A DNA stretch of 64,000 bases. Source: CAWCGU01 sp963838095 (GTDB lineage: Bacteria; Actinomycetota; Thermoleophilia; Solirubrobacterales; 70-9). The notes beneath the pieces are model-generated. The model was given only the letters and a program-made list of their open reading frames with translations. It searched no databases and was not told where the DNA came from. The translations under genes were made by a program, and so were the position numbers. Position 1 is the stretch's first letter. Each line of letters begins with the position of its first letter. Positions 8,512-17,547 of this stretch are shown here, piece by piece. The stretch spans positions 62,001 to 126,000 of the forward strand of contig CAWIPO010000008.1 in the NCBI GenBank assembly GCA_963838095.1, written 5' to 3'.

Positions 8512-9266
8512 CTGACCCGAAGGGCTCGGCTCAGGCTGGCTGAGGCGACGGTTTCCGGCGGCGCGATCCGAACTTCCGAGCCGGCAGCGAGGGTCACGTG
8601 GGAAGGCTCCGTGTCGGCGAGGAAGCCCCACTGCTCGCCGTAGATCCCGGCGAAATCAACCTCGATGCTCAACTCCGTGACCTCGTGCAACGCCCACACC
8701 GGATGCTCGACCAGGTAGCTGCGGGTGCGGCCGTCGCGCCCGGTGCCGACGCCGAGGTCGTGGTGGGTGAGCCAGTACTCCGCCGAATCCGGCTCCGGCT
8801 CCACCGCAATCGGATTCGCGACCGCCTCGATCCGGTTGCGAAGTCCGGCCCCGAAATCGTGGCGGACGGCAAGCTGCTCTCGCGAAGCGCCGCCGGGCGC
8901 GACCACGGTCTCGCGCATTCGAATCGTTCGGTATGGCTCGTTGTAGAACAACCTCGCCACCAGCGCGACCATGGGACGCGGGACGAGCTCGCGGATGAAT
9001 ACGACCGCTCGCTTGTCGCCCAGCCGGACATAGAAGCGCAAGTTGATCTCCGGGAAGTTGACATGCCCCGGAATCGCGACGCCGCGGACGCGTGTGCGGC
9101 GGAACTCGAATGCGACCAGGCTGACCCGCGACGCACCATCGAGCTTGTCGATCTCGGTGCCACGCGGCAGGTGTGGGACAAGCAGGCTCTCGTCAACGGC
9201 ATACGTGACGCCGAGCAGGTTGAGCCAATCGGTGGTCAGGAACGTGCGTGAGCGGCCGACCCCCAT
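8508..9266 (-). CDS. DUF2071 (YqjF-like) protein
   Basis: 252 residues matching the DUF2071/YqjF family: TFLTTDWLNLLGVTYAVDESLLVPHLPRGTEIDKLDG, SLVAFEFRRTRVRGVAIPGHVNFPEINLRFYVR and VVFIRELVPRPMVALVARLFYNEPYRTI. The family is widespread in actinobacteria and of unknown biochemical function, with an acetoacetate-decarboxylase-like fold suggested for relatives. Its 3' end overlaps the convergent padR gene by 4 bases. Confidence 0.8.
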   Translation of the reverse strand: MGVGRSRTFLTTDWLNLLGVTYAVDESLLVPHLPRGTEIDKLDGASRVSLVAFEFRRTRVRGVAIPGHVNFPEINLRFYVRLGDKRAVVFIRELVPRPMVALVARLFYNEPYRTIRMRETVVAPGGASREQLAVRHDFGAGLRNRIEAVANPIAVEPEPDSAEYWLTHHDLGVGTGRDGRTRSYLVEHPVWALHEVTELSIEVDFAGIYGEQWGFLADTEPSHVTLAAGSEVRIAPPETVASASLSRALRVS

Positions 9267-9352
9267 GACCGCACGAACCTAACAGGGGAGCCTGCGCGGG
9301 CATGACCGGAAGTATCCTCCCACCCCAATTCGACAACCAGGAACCAGGAGCG

Positions 9353-10552
9353 ATGGCAGTAGCGACATCCGCGTACACCGACAAGACCGACGAACAGAAG
9401 GCGATCACCGAGATGGTGCACGAGTTCGTCGACAAGGAGATCCTCCCCGTCGCCGAGGAGTTCGACCACGAGGACAAGTTCCCCGAGGCGATCGTCGAGC
9501 AGATGAAGGAGCTGGGGCTGTTCGGGGTCACGATCCCCGAGGAGTACGGCGGGATGGGGCTCGACCTGACGACCTACGCGATGATCGTCGAGGAGCTCTC
9601 GCGCGGCTGGATCTCGATCTCGGGCGTCGTCAACACCCACTTCATCGGCTCCTACCTGCTGATGAAGTTCGGCACCGACGAGCAGAAGGACAACCTCCTC
9701 CCGAAGATGGCCACCGGTGAGATCCGGGCGGCCTTCTCGCTCTCCGAGCCCGAGGTCGGCTCCGACGTCCAGGGGATCAAATCGACCGCGTCAAAGAACG
9801 ACGCCGGCGAGTGGGAGATCAACGGGCAGAAGATGTGGGTGACGAACGGGCTGCTTTCGGGCGTCGTCTTCGTGCTCGTGAAGACCGACACCAAGGCCGA
9901 TCCCCCGTACAAGGGGATGACCTGCTTCATCTGTGAGAAGGAGCCCGGAGCCGACCAGGTTCCGGGCCTGACGATCCCTCCGAAGATCAAGAAGATGGGC
10001 TACAAGGGGGTGGAGTCGACTGAGCTCGTCTTCGACGGGTTCAAGGTCGGCGACGACGGCATCCTCGGCGGGCCCGACGGGCTCGGCCAGGGATTTCGCC
10101 AGATGATGGACGCGCTCGAGGTGGGTCGGGTGAACGTCGCCGCGCGCGGCGTCGGCGTCGCCCAGCGCGCGCTGGAGCTGGCGTTGCGCTATTCGCAGGA
10201 GCGCAAGACCTTCGGAAAGCCGATCGCCCAGCACCAGGCGATCACCTTCAAGCTCGCCGAGATGGGCACCCGCCTGGAGGCGGCTCGGCTGCTGACGCTG
10301 AAGGCCGCACGGATGAAGGACGCCGGCGAGCGCTCCGACCTCGAAGCCGGGATGGCGAAGCTGTTTGCCTCCGAGGCCGCCCATGCCAACGCCGAGGAGG
10401 CGCTGCGCATCCACGGCGGCTACGGGTACTCGAAGGAGTACGAGATCGAGCGCATCTACCGCGACGCGCCGCTGCTGCTGATCGGCGAGGGCACCTCCGA
10501 GATCCAGAAGATGGTGATCGGCAAGAAGCTGCTGGAGCGACACCCGATTTAG
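9353..10552 (+). CDS. Acyl-CoA dehydrogenase, candidate (2S)-methylsuccinyl-CoA dehydrogenase
   Basis: A 399-residue FAD acyl-CoA dehydrogenase that forms a 2,3-double bond in an acyl-CoA and passes electrons to ETF. Domains in order: helical N-domain (DEQKAITEMVHEFVDKEILPVAEEFD), middle beta domain (AFSLSEPEVGSDVQGIKSTA, MWVTNG) and C-terminal helical domain with RKTFGKPIAQHQAI, HGGYGYSKEYEIERIYRDAPLLLIGEGTSEIQ, whose glutamate in GEGTSE is the catalytic base position. ATG 9353 follows AGGAACCAGGAG. It starts a plus-strand run with SCP2, a methyltransferase and a MaoC hydratase. The neighbouring ccr, ecm and mcl genes make methylsuccinyl-CoA a plausible substrate, but the sequence alone does not prove it. 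Confidence 0.9.
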   Translation: MAVATSAYTDKTDEQKAITEMVHEFVDKEILPVAEEFDHEDKFPEAIVEQMKELGLFGVTIPEEYGGMGLDLTTYAMIVEELSRGWISISGVVNTHFIGSYLLMKFGTDEQKDNLLPKMATGEIRAAFSLSEPEVGSDVQGIKSTASKNDAGEWEINGQKMWVTNGLLSGVVFVLVKTDTKADPPYKGMTCFICEKEPGADQVPGLTIPPKIKKMGYKGVESTELVFDGFKVGDDGILGGPDGLGQGFRQMMDALEVGRVNVAARGVGVAQRALELALRYSQERKTFGKPIAQHQAITFKLAEMGTRLEAARLLTLKAARMKDAGERSDLEAGMAKLFASEAAHANAEEALRIHGGYGYSKEYEIERIYRDAPLLLIGEGTSEIQKMVIGKKLLERHPI

Positions 10553-10562
10553 GACGGCGGCA

Positions 10563-10928
10563 ATGGCTGAATCGACAAAGGACGTGATCGCGACCGCAGT
10601 CGACCGCCTGCAGGCGGAGCTGCCCGCGCTGGCAAAGCTGAAGCTGCTGATCCGGCTGGAGCTGAGGGGGCGGGGCGACGTCCAGGTCTACAGCGTCGGG
10701 GTGCCGGGCCCGGAGATCACCAAGGGCGAGCCCGCCGACGCTCGGCTCGAGGTCGCGATGCCGCGCTCGCACTTCAACGAGCTGGCGGCGGACGGGAAGC
10801 TGAAGCACTGGCGCGAGGCGTACGAGCACGGCCACATCAAGGTCGGCGGCGATCCCCAGGTGCAGAAGCTTCTCGCCCAGGTGGTCGAGCGCACCGAAGC
10901 GCGCGCCCGCCTGAAGAAGGTCCACTGA
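10563..10928 (+). CDS. SCP2-like sterol-carrier domain protein
   Basis: A 121-residue stand-alone SCP2 domain: LQAELPALAKLKLLIRLELRGRGDVQVYSV, then ADARLEVAMPRSHFNELAADGKLKHWREAYEHGHIKVGGDPQVQKLLAQV, the amphipathic segments that line the lipid or acyl-CoA pocket. It likely binds fatty acyl-CoA or similar lipids in the cytoplasm. It starts 10 bases after the acyl-CoA dehydrogenase and its stop overlaps the putative start of the next gene. Confidence 0.8.
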   Translation: MAESTKDVIATAVDRLQAELPALAKLKLLIRLELRGRGDVQVYSVGVPGPEITKGEPADARLEVAMPRSHFNELAADGKLKHWREAYEHGHIKVGGDPQVQKLLAQVVERTEARARLKKVH

Positions 10929-11639
10929 CGCTGCTTCGGCGGCCGCGGCGGTTTCGACGCCGGCGCCGCCGGCTGGCGCGGGAGTACATCCGCGGCGAGG
11001 GGATCGAGGTCGGGCCGCTGAACGAGCCGCTGCGGCTCCCGCGCGGCGTCTCGGTCCGCTACATCGACCGGCTCGGCGTGGAAGAGCTGCGGTGCGAGTA
11101 TCCGGAGCTCGAGGGTGTTCCGCTCACCTCAGTGGACGCGATCGACGACGGCGAGCGGCTTGGACTCGGTCGAACCCGAGTCGCTCGACTTCATCGTCGC
11201 CAACCACTTCATCGAGCACACCGAGGACCCGATCGGGACGATCGCCGCCCATCTGGAGCGGCTTCGGGGCGGCGGAATCCTGTTCATGGCCGTGCCCGAC
11301 AAGCGCTACACGTTCGATTCGGGTCGGGAGCTGACCAAGATCGAGCACCTGCTGCGCGACCACCGCGACGGCCCCGCCTCGTCGCGCGATCAGCACTACC
11401 TGGAGTTCGCTCGGTACTTCAAGCGGATGGAGGGGGACGCGGCCGAGCGCGAGGCCGAGCGGGTTCGCGAGAGCGGATACAGCATTCATTTCCACGTCTG
11501 GACGCGAGAAAGCTTCGGCGAGCTGCTGCAGCATTTGCGCGACCGGCTCGGGTTTCCGTTCGAGCCCGAGGCGCTGGAGCCGAACCACCACGAGTTCATC
11601 GCAGTGCTGCGCAAGCTGCCAGACTCCCCGGCCGCTTAG
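10925..11639 (+). CDS. Class I SAM-dependent methyltransferase-like protein (frameshifted)
   Basis: The reading frame that opens right after the SCP2 gene encodes an Arg-rich start and then AREYIRGEGIEVGPLNEPLRLPRGVSVRYIDRLGVEELR, the first part of a methyltransferase-11-like domain. Near 11160 one extra base breaks it: ...DAIDDGERL continues in the next frame as DSVEPESLDFIVANHFIEHTEDPIGTIAAHLERLRGGGILFMAVPDKRYTFD, the post-motif II/III region (IANHxxEHxxDP). The C-terminus has HVWTRESFGELLQHL. No ATG, GTG or TTG is available at the 5' end; CTG 10925, overlapping the SCP2 stop, is the best guess, so the start is uncertain. Substrate unknown. Confidence 0.65.
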
Positions 11640-11657
11640 TCACACTAGAGAGGAAGC

Positions 11658-12185
11658 ATGAGCGACACAGAGACGCACGAGCTGATCACCGACCAGGCGG
11701 GCCGCGAGGCCTCCGGGGCGCGCCAGTATGGGCGCTATCTGGAGGAGTTCGAGGTCGGCGCCGTGTACAAGCACTGGCCCGCGAAGACCGTCACCGAGGC
11801 GGACGATCACCTCTTCTGCCTGATCACGATGAACCACCACCCGCTGCACATCAACGACGTCTACGCGGCGGAGTCGCAGCAGGGCAAGAACGTCGTCGTT
11901 GGGCCGCTGGTCTACTCGCTGGCGGTCGGGATGACGGTCGGTGACGTCTCCGGGAAGGCGATTGCCAACCTGGCGACCGACGAGCTCAGCCACCCCGCGC
12001 CGGTGTTTCACGGCGACACCCTTTACTGCGAGTCCGAGGTGCTCGAGGTGAAGCCCTCCGCGAGCAAGCCGGACCGCGGTGTGGTCCGGGTTCACACGCG
12101 CGTCTACAAGCAGACGGGCGAGCTGGTCGCAGAGTTCAAGCGCGCGGTGCTGGTGCCGCGAAAGAACCCGGGCGAGGCCGACTAG
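11658..12185 (+). CDS. MaoC-like hydratase, candidate mesaconyl-CoA hydratase
   Basis: A 175-residue hot-dog protein of the MaoC dehydratase family: RYLEEFEVGAVYKHWPAKTVTEADDHLFCLITMNHHPLHINDVYA contains the hydratase pattern with the catalytic Asp/His pair region (N-H-H-P-L-H). GPLVYSLAVGMTVGD and DTLYCESEVLEVKPSASKPDRGVVRVHT follow. A strong AGAGAGGAAGC ribosome site precedes the ATG. It hydrates an enoyl-CoA. Sitting in one run with an acyl-CoA dehydrogenase and near mcl, ecm and ccr, it is the natural candidate for mesaconyl-CoA to methylmalyl-CoA. Related MaoC/CitE/dehydrogenase sets in mycobacteria act in branched-chain or itaconate metabolism, so that is the alternative. Confidence 0.85.
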   Translation: MSDTETHELITDQAGREASGARQYGRYLEEFEVGAVYKHWPAKTVTEADDHLFCLITMNHHPLHINDVYAAESQQGKNVVVGPLVYSLAVGMTVGDVSGKAIANLATDELSHPAPVFHGDTLYCESEVLEVKPSASKPDRGVVRVHTRVYKQTGELVAEFKRAVLVPRKNPGEAD

Positions 12186-12234
12186 GCGCCGCCGCCCGGC
12201 GCCGGACTGCGCCGGCCTGATTACGCTTCCGGCG

Positions 12235-13359
12235 ATGATCCGGTTGGGGGGCCTGACGATGGCAGCGCTCTTGCTGGCGTTGACGTTGCCGGTGGCGGAG
12301 GCGGGCGCGCAGGGGTCCGACTCCTGCTTCGGCGAGCTGGGCGACGAGGGAATCCCGATCGAGCCCGGGCCGCCGCTTCGGTTCGGGATCAACCCCGCCG
12401 GGGAAGCCGGTGCTCTGGGGCCGAGGGTGGAGCCCGTTCCAGACGACCCGGCGCAGACGCTTGCGGCGCTGCGCCAGCTTCGCACCGCCGGCGCTCCGTT
12501 CGTCGTCCGCCTGAACCGCTTCTTCTGGTCCTATGGGCCCGACGGGATCGATCGCTTCGAGCGGCTCGCGCGCCGCTACACCCGTCGCGGCTATCTGGTC
12601 GAGCTTCAGCTGCGCTACCACCCGACGCCCGAGCAGGAGGGCGACATCGAGCGCTGGCTCGGCTTCGTGCGCCGGGTCGTGCGCCGTTTCGGGCGCAACG
12701 AGCGCGTGGTCGCGCTTCAGGTCACGAACGAGGTCAACTTCTTCCCGATCGCGCCGGACGCGTCCGACAGCGCCTACGACGGAGCGCGCGCGGCGCTCGT
12801 GCGGGGAGTGATCGCGGCGAAGCGGGAGGCGCGCCGGCTTGACCACGACCAGCTCGAGATCGGCTTCAACTGGGCCTACCGCACCGACCCCGGTCGCGAG
12901 CAGGGCTTCTGGGAGGAGCTTCGGGACACGGGCGGGCAGCGCTTCGTGCGAGCGCTGGACTGGGTCGGCCTCGACGCCTATCCGGGGACCGTGTTCCCGC
13001 CCGCCGAGCCGCTCCCGGGCGACTTCCGCGACGGGATGGTGAACGCGATCACGACCCTGCGCTGCCTGATGGCGATCCCCGAGATCGGGGAGGAGGTGCC
13101 AATCAAGGTCGAGGAGAACGGCTACCCGACCGGTCCCGGCCGCCCGGAGTCCGAGCAGCTTCGCGCGATGGAGGAGATGGTCGGCGCCGTGCACGACTTC
13201 CGCGGCACCTTCAACGTCACCGACTACCGCTGGTTCGACCTCCGCGACCACAACACCGCCTCGTCCAACTTCCAGCACCACTACGGGCTGCTCGAGGACG
13301 ACTACACGCCGAAGCCGGCGTTCGAGCTGTATCGGCAGCTCGTGGCCGAGCTTTCCTAA
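12235..13359 (+). CDS. Secreted glycosidase-like TIM-barrel protein
   Basis: 374 residues with a signal peptide (LTMAALLLALTLPVAEAGAQG). The body resembles clan-A glycoside hydrolases: RTAGAPFVVRLNRFFWSYGPDGIDRFERLARRYTRRGYLVELQLRY, VVALQVTNEVNFF (an NE pair at the end of strand 4, the usual acid/base position), LDWVGLDAYPG, and IKVEENGYPTGPGRP (a glutamate at the end of strand 7, the usual nucleophile position), then a terminal YRWFDLRDHNT. Family-level assignment and substrate are not clear. It follows the MaoC gene by 49 bases on the same strand. Confidence 0.7.
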   Translation: MIRLGGLTMAALLLALTLPVAEAGAQGSDSCFGELGDEGIPIEPGPPLRFGINPAGEAGALGPRVEPVPDDPAQTLAALRQLRTAGAPFVVRLNRFFWSYGPDGIDRFERLARRYTRRGYLVELQLRYHPTPEQEGDIERWLGFVRRVVRRFGRNERVVALQVTNEVNFFPIAPDASDSAYDGARAALVRGVIAAKREARRLDHDQLEIGFNWAYRTDPGREQGFWEELRDTGGQRFVRALDWVGLDAYPGTVFPPAEPLPGDFRDGMVNAITTLRCLMAIPEIGEEVPIKVEENGYPTGPGRPESEQLRAMEEMVGAVHDFRGTFNVTDYRWFDLRDHNTASSNFQHHYGLLEDDYTPKPAFELYRQLVAELS

Positions 13360-13366
13360 CGCACGA

Positions 13367-13385
13367 TATACCCCTAGGGGGTATA
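13367..13385. promoter_or_regulatory. CsoR-type palindrome upstream of the SRPBCC gene
   Basis: TATACCCC and GGGGTATA arms of 8 bases flank a TAG centre, 10 bases before the ATG of the next gene. The TACCCC-GGGGTA pattern is typical of operators of the CsoR/RcnR/FrmR regulator family. No such regulator is encoded in the window. Confidence 0.5.
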
Positions 13386-13395
13386 GTGACCCGGC

Positions 13396-13929
13396 ATGCT
13401 TGAGACAACAGGAGAAGTGGTCGTGACGTCGTCCGTCGCAGCGCCGGCGGCCGACGTGTGGGCGCGAGTCGTGACCGTCGCCGGCGTCAACGACGAGCTC
13501 GGACCGGTGCTGTCGATGACGGTGCCGAAGCGGTTTCGCGACGAAGCTGAGGACCTGAACGTCGACGACGTCCCTCTCGGCGAGGTGCTCGGCAAGAGCT
13601 GGGTGAAGCTGTTCGGAGTCCTGCCGGTCGACTACGACGCGCTACAACTCGTCGAACGCGAGCCCGGCCGTCGCTTCCAGGAGGACTCGACGATGCTCTC
13701 ACTGGCGCGCTGGCGCCACGAGCGGATCGTCGAGCCGGCGGGGGAGGGGGTGTGCACCGTCACCGACCGGCTCCAGTTCGTCCCTCGGCGCCCGTTGCGC
13801 TGGATTCCGGGGTCGTCGCGGGTGGTGGAGCGGATCGTCCGAGCCCTGTTTACCCATCGTCACCGGCGGCTCGAAGCGCGCTTCGGAGCGGTCAGATCAG
13901 CTTCGCTACCGCTTCCAGGGAGGCGTTGA
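13396..13929 (+). CDS. SRPBCC-superfamily protein
   Basis: A 177-residue START/Bet v1-like protein: an N-terminal strand and helix VVVTSSVAAPAADVWARVVTVAGVNDELGPVLSM, then GEVLGKSWVKLFGVLPVDYDALQLVEREPGRRFQEDSTM and a final helix ending FTHRHRRLEARFG, the common end of this family in actinobacteria. These proteins bind hydrophobic ligands; function unknown. The palindrome directly upstream suggests metal- or stress-linked control. The last 38 bases overlap the convergent F420 oxidoreductase gene, so the extreme C-terminus could reflect an undetected base error. Confidence 0.75.
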   Translation: MLETTGEVVVTSSVAAPAADVWARVVTVAGVNDELGPVLSMTVPKRFRDEAEDLNVDDVPLGEVLGKSWVKLFGVLPVDYDALQLVEREPGRRFQEDSTMLSLARWRHERIVEPAGEGVCTVTDRLQFVPRRPLRWIPGSSRVVERIVRALFTHRHRRLEARFGAVRSASLPLPGRR

Positions 13930-14869
13930 AGTCGGTGGTGGGAATGCCGCCGATGCAGGGCGACGTTGCCCCCGCGTCGCGATAGCGCTGAACCGCCCCA
14001 TGCACCTCCTCTTCGGAGCCTATCCCCGAGAGCGATTCGAGCAATGCATCCGATAGAGCTGCTTTCGCCGCCTCGACGTCCCCAGCGCCCATCCCCTCGT
14101 CAAACCCCGCCAGGTCAGCCTCGAACCCAGACCGCTTGAGCATCTCGCGGTAGAACGGCAACGACGCGTACGGGATCAGGTCTTGGCGGAACGCCGCCCG
14201 GGCGGCATCGGGGTCGTCCGTCAGACCCACCGGCACCGCCGCGACGACGTCGAAGCCGTCCATGTCCTTTCCCGCCCGCTCCCGACCCTCGGCCACCGCC
14301 GGCAGGATGACGTCGCGCACGTAGTCCGGGTTGCACAGCCACAACATCACGCCATCCGCGAGCTCGCCGGCGAGGCGGAGCATGTTCGGCGACAGCGCGG
14401 CGATGTAGATCGGCAGCTCGGCGCGCGCCTGGTAGCCCATGAACTGGAACTTCGTCGGAAAGCGCTCGCTGTCGGGCGGCGGCTCGCCGCGCAGGATCGC
14501 CCGTACGGCGCCCGCGTACTCGCGCATCTGGGTGACCGGCTTCTCGATCTTCGTTCCGTACCAGTTCTCGACGGTCACCTGGTGCGAGACGCCGATTCCC
14601 AGCACCATCCGCCCGCCGGAGTACTCGTCGATTGTCGCCGCCGTCTGCGCCATCGACACCGGGGTGCGGGCGAAGATCGGAATCACGCCCGTTCCCAGGC
14701 GCGCGCGCTCGCTCACCGTGGCGTAGGCCATCAGCAGCGTCAGCGAGTCGCGGCCGGCGATATGGGTCGTGTAGATCGAGTCGAACCCGAGCTCGTCGGC
14801 CAGCTTCACGCGCTCGAGCGTCGAGTCGAGCGAGCGTCCGACCGAGATGAAGGCGCCGATCCCGGCCAC
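13892..14869 (-). CDS. LLM-class F420-dependent oxidoreductase
   Basis: A 325-residue luciferase-like TIM-barrel enzyme: GAFISVGRSLDSTLERVKLADELGFDSIYTTHIAGRDSLTLL, RLGTGVIPIFARTPVSMAQTAATIDEYSGGRMVLGIGVSHQV (the hallmark LGIGVS stretch) and PIYIAALSPNMLRLAGELADGVMLWL. Members bind reduced coenzyme F420 (some FMN) and transfer hydride to an unknown substrate. The genes for F420 synthesis at 33.7-42.1 kb support F420 as cofactor. Single gene. Confidence 0.88.
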   Translation of the reverse strand: MAGIGAFISVGRSLDSTLERVKLADELGFDSIYTTHIAGRDSLTLLMAYATVSERARLGTGVIPIFARTPVSMAQTAATIDEYSGGRMVLGIGVSHQVTVENWYGTKIEKPVTQMREYAGAVRAILRGEPPPDSERFPTKFQFMGYQARAELPIYIAALSPNMLRLAGELADGVMLWLCNPDYVRDVILPAVAEGRERAGKDMDGFDVVAAVPVGLTDDPDAARAAFRQDLIPYASLPFYREMLKRSGFEADLAGFDEGMGAGDVEAAKAALSDALLESLSGIGSEEEVHGAVQRYRDAGATSPCIGGIPTTDFNASLEAVAKLI

Positions 14870-14910
14870 GCGCGGAGCCTATCCGTGCTCGCCCGGGGGT
14901 GTGCCCTGGC

Positions 14911-15480
14911 TCAGTGCGCCTCGCCGGAGGCGTGCGCGGGCGGCCGCGATTCCTCGGCCAGCGAGGTCAGCTCCAGGACGCCGCGGGCGGCGTTCTCCAG
15001 GACCTCGAACGCCTCCTCCTCGTTGCGCGCGTACAGCTCGACCAGCAGGTGGATGACGATCCGCTCTTCGTCGTGCTTGTGGAAGCGGACGTGGGTGAAG
15101 AACTCGCGCGTGCCGGCATCGCCGAAAGCTCCGTAGGTGAGGCTGTCAGCAGCTTCGGGGCCCGAGCAGGCCTCGACATGGTCCTGGTCGACGGTCACCG
15201 TGCACGAGGCGACGAACGGCTTGCCCGCGACCATCCGCTCCCAGCGGTCCTCGATCGGGACCACGCGCCCCTCGTCGACCGTCAGGTGCGGCTGGTCGTG
15301 CATGCAGTCCAGGCACTGGACGACCGCTTCCTGCACCTCGTCGACTCGCTCGGAGGGCTCCCCGGTCTCCGGGTCGATCCGCAGCAGCGCGTCGTAGTGA
15401 ACCTGTGCCTCGAGACGCTGCGACCAGCAGCGGTAGCAGCGAAGCCAGGCGCTGCGATCGCCGTTCAGCGACTCGTTCAC
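14911..15480 (-). CDS. Hypothetical protein with two CxxC motifs, downstream of ecm
   Basis: 189 residues from GTG 15480 (NESLNGDRSAW...). Two cysteine pairs, CYRCW near residue 17 and CLDCM near residue 57, are spaced like a small zinc ribbon. The rest is alpha/beta with acidic segments and ends ELYARNEEEAFEVLENAARGVLELTSLAEESRPP. I do not recognise the family. It begins 50 bases after the stop of ethylmalonyl-CoA mutase on the same strand, so it is probably in the same transcript and might be an accessory or unrelated stress protein. Confidence 0.65.
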   Translation of the reverse strand: MNESLNGDRSAWLRCYRCWSQRLEAQVHYDALLRIDPETGEPSERVDEVQEAVVQCLDCMHDQPHLTVDEGRVVPIEDRWERMVAGKPFVASCTVTVDQDHVEACSGPEAADSLTYGAFGDAGTREFFTHVRFHKHDEERIVIHLLVELYARNEEEAFEVLENAARGVLELTSLAEESRPPAHASGEAH

Positions 15481-15530
15481 GCTCCCCAGGCTAGCGCCCG
15501 GGAGCGGGATGTTGCCGATGCGAGCCGGGA

Positions 15531-17532
15531 TCAGGCGGGCGAGGGGGCGGGGGCGGGGGCGCGCTCGGCGACCAGGTCGACGATCTCCCCCATGATCCGG
15601 TTCAGGTCGAAGTCCTTGGGCGTGTAGACCCGCGCGACGCCGTCGGCAAGCAGGCGCTCGGCGTGGGCCGGGGGGATGATGCCGCCGACCACCACCGGGA
15701 CGTCGCTGCCCTGCTCGTGGAGCAGGCGAACGACCTCCGGGACCAGCTCGAGGTGGGAGCCCGAGAGGATCGAGAGGCCGACGACGTCTACGTCTTCCTG
15801 GATCGCCGACTCGGCGATCTCTTCGGGCGTCAGCCGGATTCCCTGGTAGATCACCTCCATGCCCGCGTCGCGGGCGCGAACCGCGATCTGCTCGGCCCCG
15901 TTCGAGTGCCCGTCGAGGCCGGGCTTCCCGACCAGGATCTTCGGGGGATGGCCGATCCGCACGGCGAGCGCCTGGACCTTCTGCTGCGCGTCCTTCAGCA
16001 ACCCGTCGCCGTCTGCCACGGCAGCGGCTCCGACGCCAGTCGGCCCCCGGTAGTGGCCGAACACACCGCGCAGGACCTGCGCCCATTCGCCGGTGGTGGC
16101 GCCGGCCTTCGCCGCGGCGATCGTCGCCGGAAGCAGGTTCGCCGCCTCGTCTGAAGCCGCCGCGGCGAGCTGCTCGAGCGCCGCATCGACGGCGGCCTGG
16201 TCGCGCTCGGCGCGCCACTTCGCCACGGCCTCGATCCGCTCCCGCTCGACCTCCGGGATCAGGGGTCAGGATCCCGCCGTCCTCGCCGGTTGTCATCGGC
16301 GAGTCCTCGGTCTCGGTGAACGAGTTCTGGCCGATCACCTGCAGCTCGCCGGCCTCGATCCTCCGCACCCGCTCGCGGTGCGACTCGACCAGCCGCGCCT
16401 TCATGTACGGAACGGCCTCGACGGCGCCACCCTGGTCGGCCACCACCTTCATCTCCGCCTCCGCGCCCTCGACGAGCTCGGCGACCAGGCCCTCCATCAC
16501 CTTCGAGCCCTCGAAGATGTCGGGGTACTCGAGCAGGTCGGTCTCGAAGGCGAGGATCTGCTGGATCCGAAGGCTCCACTGCTGATCCCACGGGCGCGGC
16601 AGCCCCAGCGCCTCGTTCCAGGCCGGGAGCTGGATCGCGCGAGCGCGCGCGTCTCTTCCCAGCGTCACCGCGAGCGCCTCGAGCACGATCCGCGGCACGT
16701 TGTTCTCGGGCTGGGACTCGGTCAGGCCGAGGGAGTTGACCTGGACGCCGTAGCGAAGCCGCAGCAGCTTCGGGTCGGTGACGCCGTAGCGCTCGCGGCC
16801 GAGCCGCTCCCAGATCTCCGCCATCGCTCGCAGCTTCGCGTGCTCCTCGATGAAGCGGACGCCGGCGTTGACGAAGAACGAGATCCGCCCGAAGACCTTC
16901 GGGAAGTCGGCCTCGGAGACCTGCCCGCGCGAGCGCACCTCGTCGAGCACCGCGATCGCGGTCGAGAGCGCGTAGGCGATCTCCTGCACCGGCGTCGCCC
17001 CGGCCTCCTGGAGGTGATAGGAGCAGACGTTGATCGGGTTCCACTTCGGGATCTCGTTCACCGTGAAGGCGACGGTGTCCGCGATCAGCCGCATCGACGG
17101 GCCCGGGGGGAAGGCGTAGGTGCCGCGGGAGAGGTACTCCTTGATGATGTCGTTCTGGGTCGTGCCCGAAAGCGCGGCCCGCTCCACGCCCGCCTCGTCG
17201 CCGACCGCGACGTAGAGCGCCAGCAGCCACGCCGCCGTGGCGTTGATCGTCATCGACGTGTTCATCCCGTCCAGCGGGATGCCGTCGAGCAGCGTCTCCA
17301 TGTCGCCGCGGTGGACGACCGATACGCCGACCTTGCCGACCTCGCCGCGGGAGAGGACGTGATCCGGGTCGTACCCGGTCTGCGTCGGCAGGTCGAAGGC
17401 GATCGAGAGCCCGGTCTGCCCCTTGGCGAGGTTCTTGCGGTACAGCTCGTTCGAGCGCCGAGCGTCCGAGTGACCCGCGTAAGTGCGCATCACCCAGGGG
17501 CGATCCCGCTCAGGCAGGCGGTGCTCGCTCAT
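15531..17532 (-). CDS. ecm: (2R)-ethylmalonyl-CoA mutase (frameshifted)
   Basis: Coenzyme B12-dependent mutase converting ethylmalonyl-CoA to methylsuccinyl-CoA. The catalytic barrel matches Ecm/MeaA rather than methylmalonyl-CoA mutase: DRPWVMRTYAGHSDARRSNELYRKNLAKGQTGLS, AFDLPTQTGYDPDHVLSRGEVGKVGVSV, GMNTSMTINATAAWLLALY, GTTQNDIIKEYLSRGTY and WNPINVCSYHLQEAGATPVQE. The B12 domain has KPGLDGHSNGAEQ with the cobalt-ligand DxHxxG, GLSILSGSHLELV, VVVGGIIPP and RVYTPKDFDLNRIM. Between the domains, at about 16254, one extra base in a CCGGG run breaks the frame; GGILTPDP then continues as EVERERIEAVAKWRAERD. The repaired length is about 667 codons, close to the single-chain Ecm of Rhodobacter. Confidence 0.93.
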
Positions 17533-17547
17533 GTCTTGATTTTAGAG

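Noticed and set aside
15531..17532. Ecm as two separate subunit genes (mutase and B12-binding chains)
   Set aside because: The continuation DPEVERERIEAVAKWRAERD across the break matches single-chain Ecm, and one base restores the frame.
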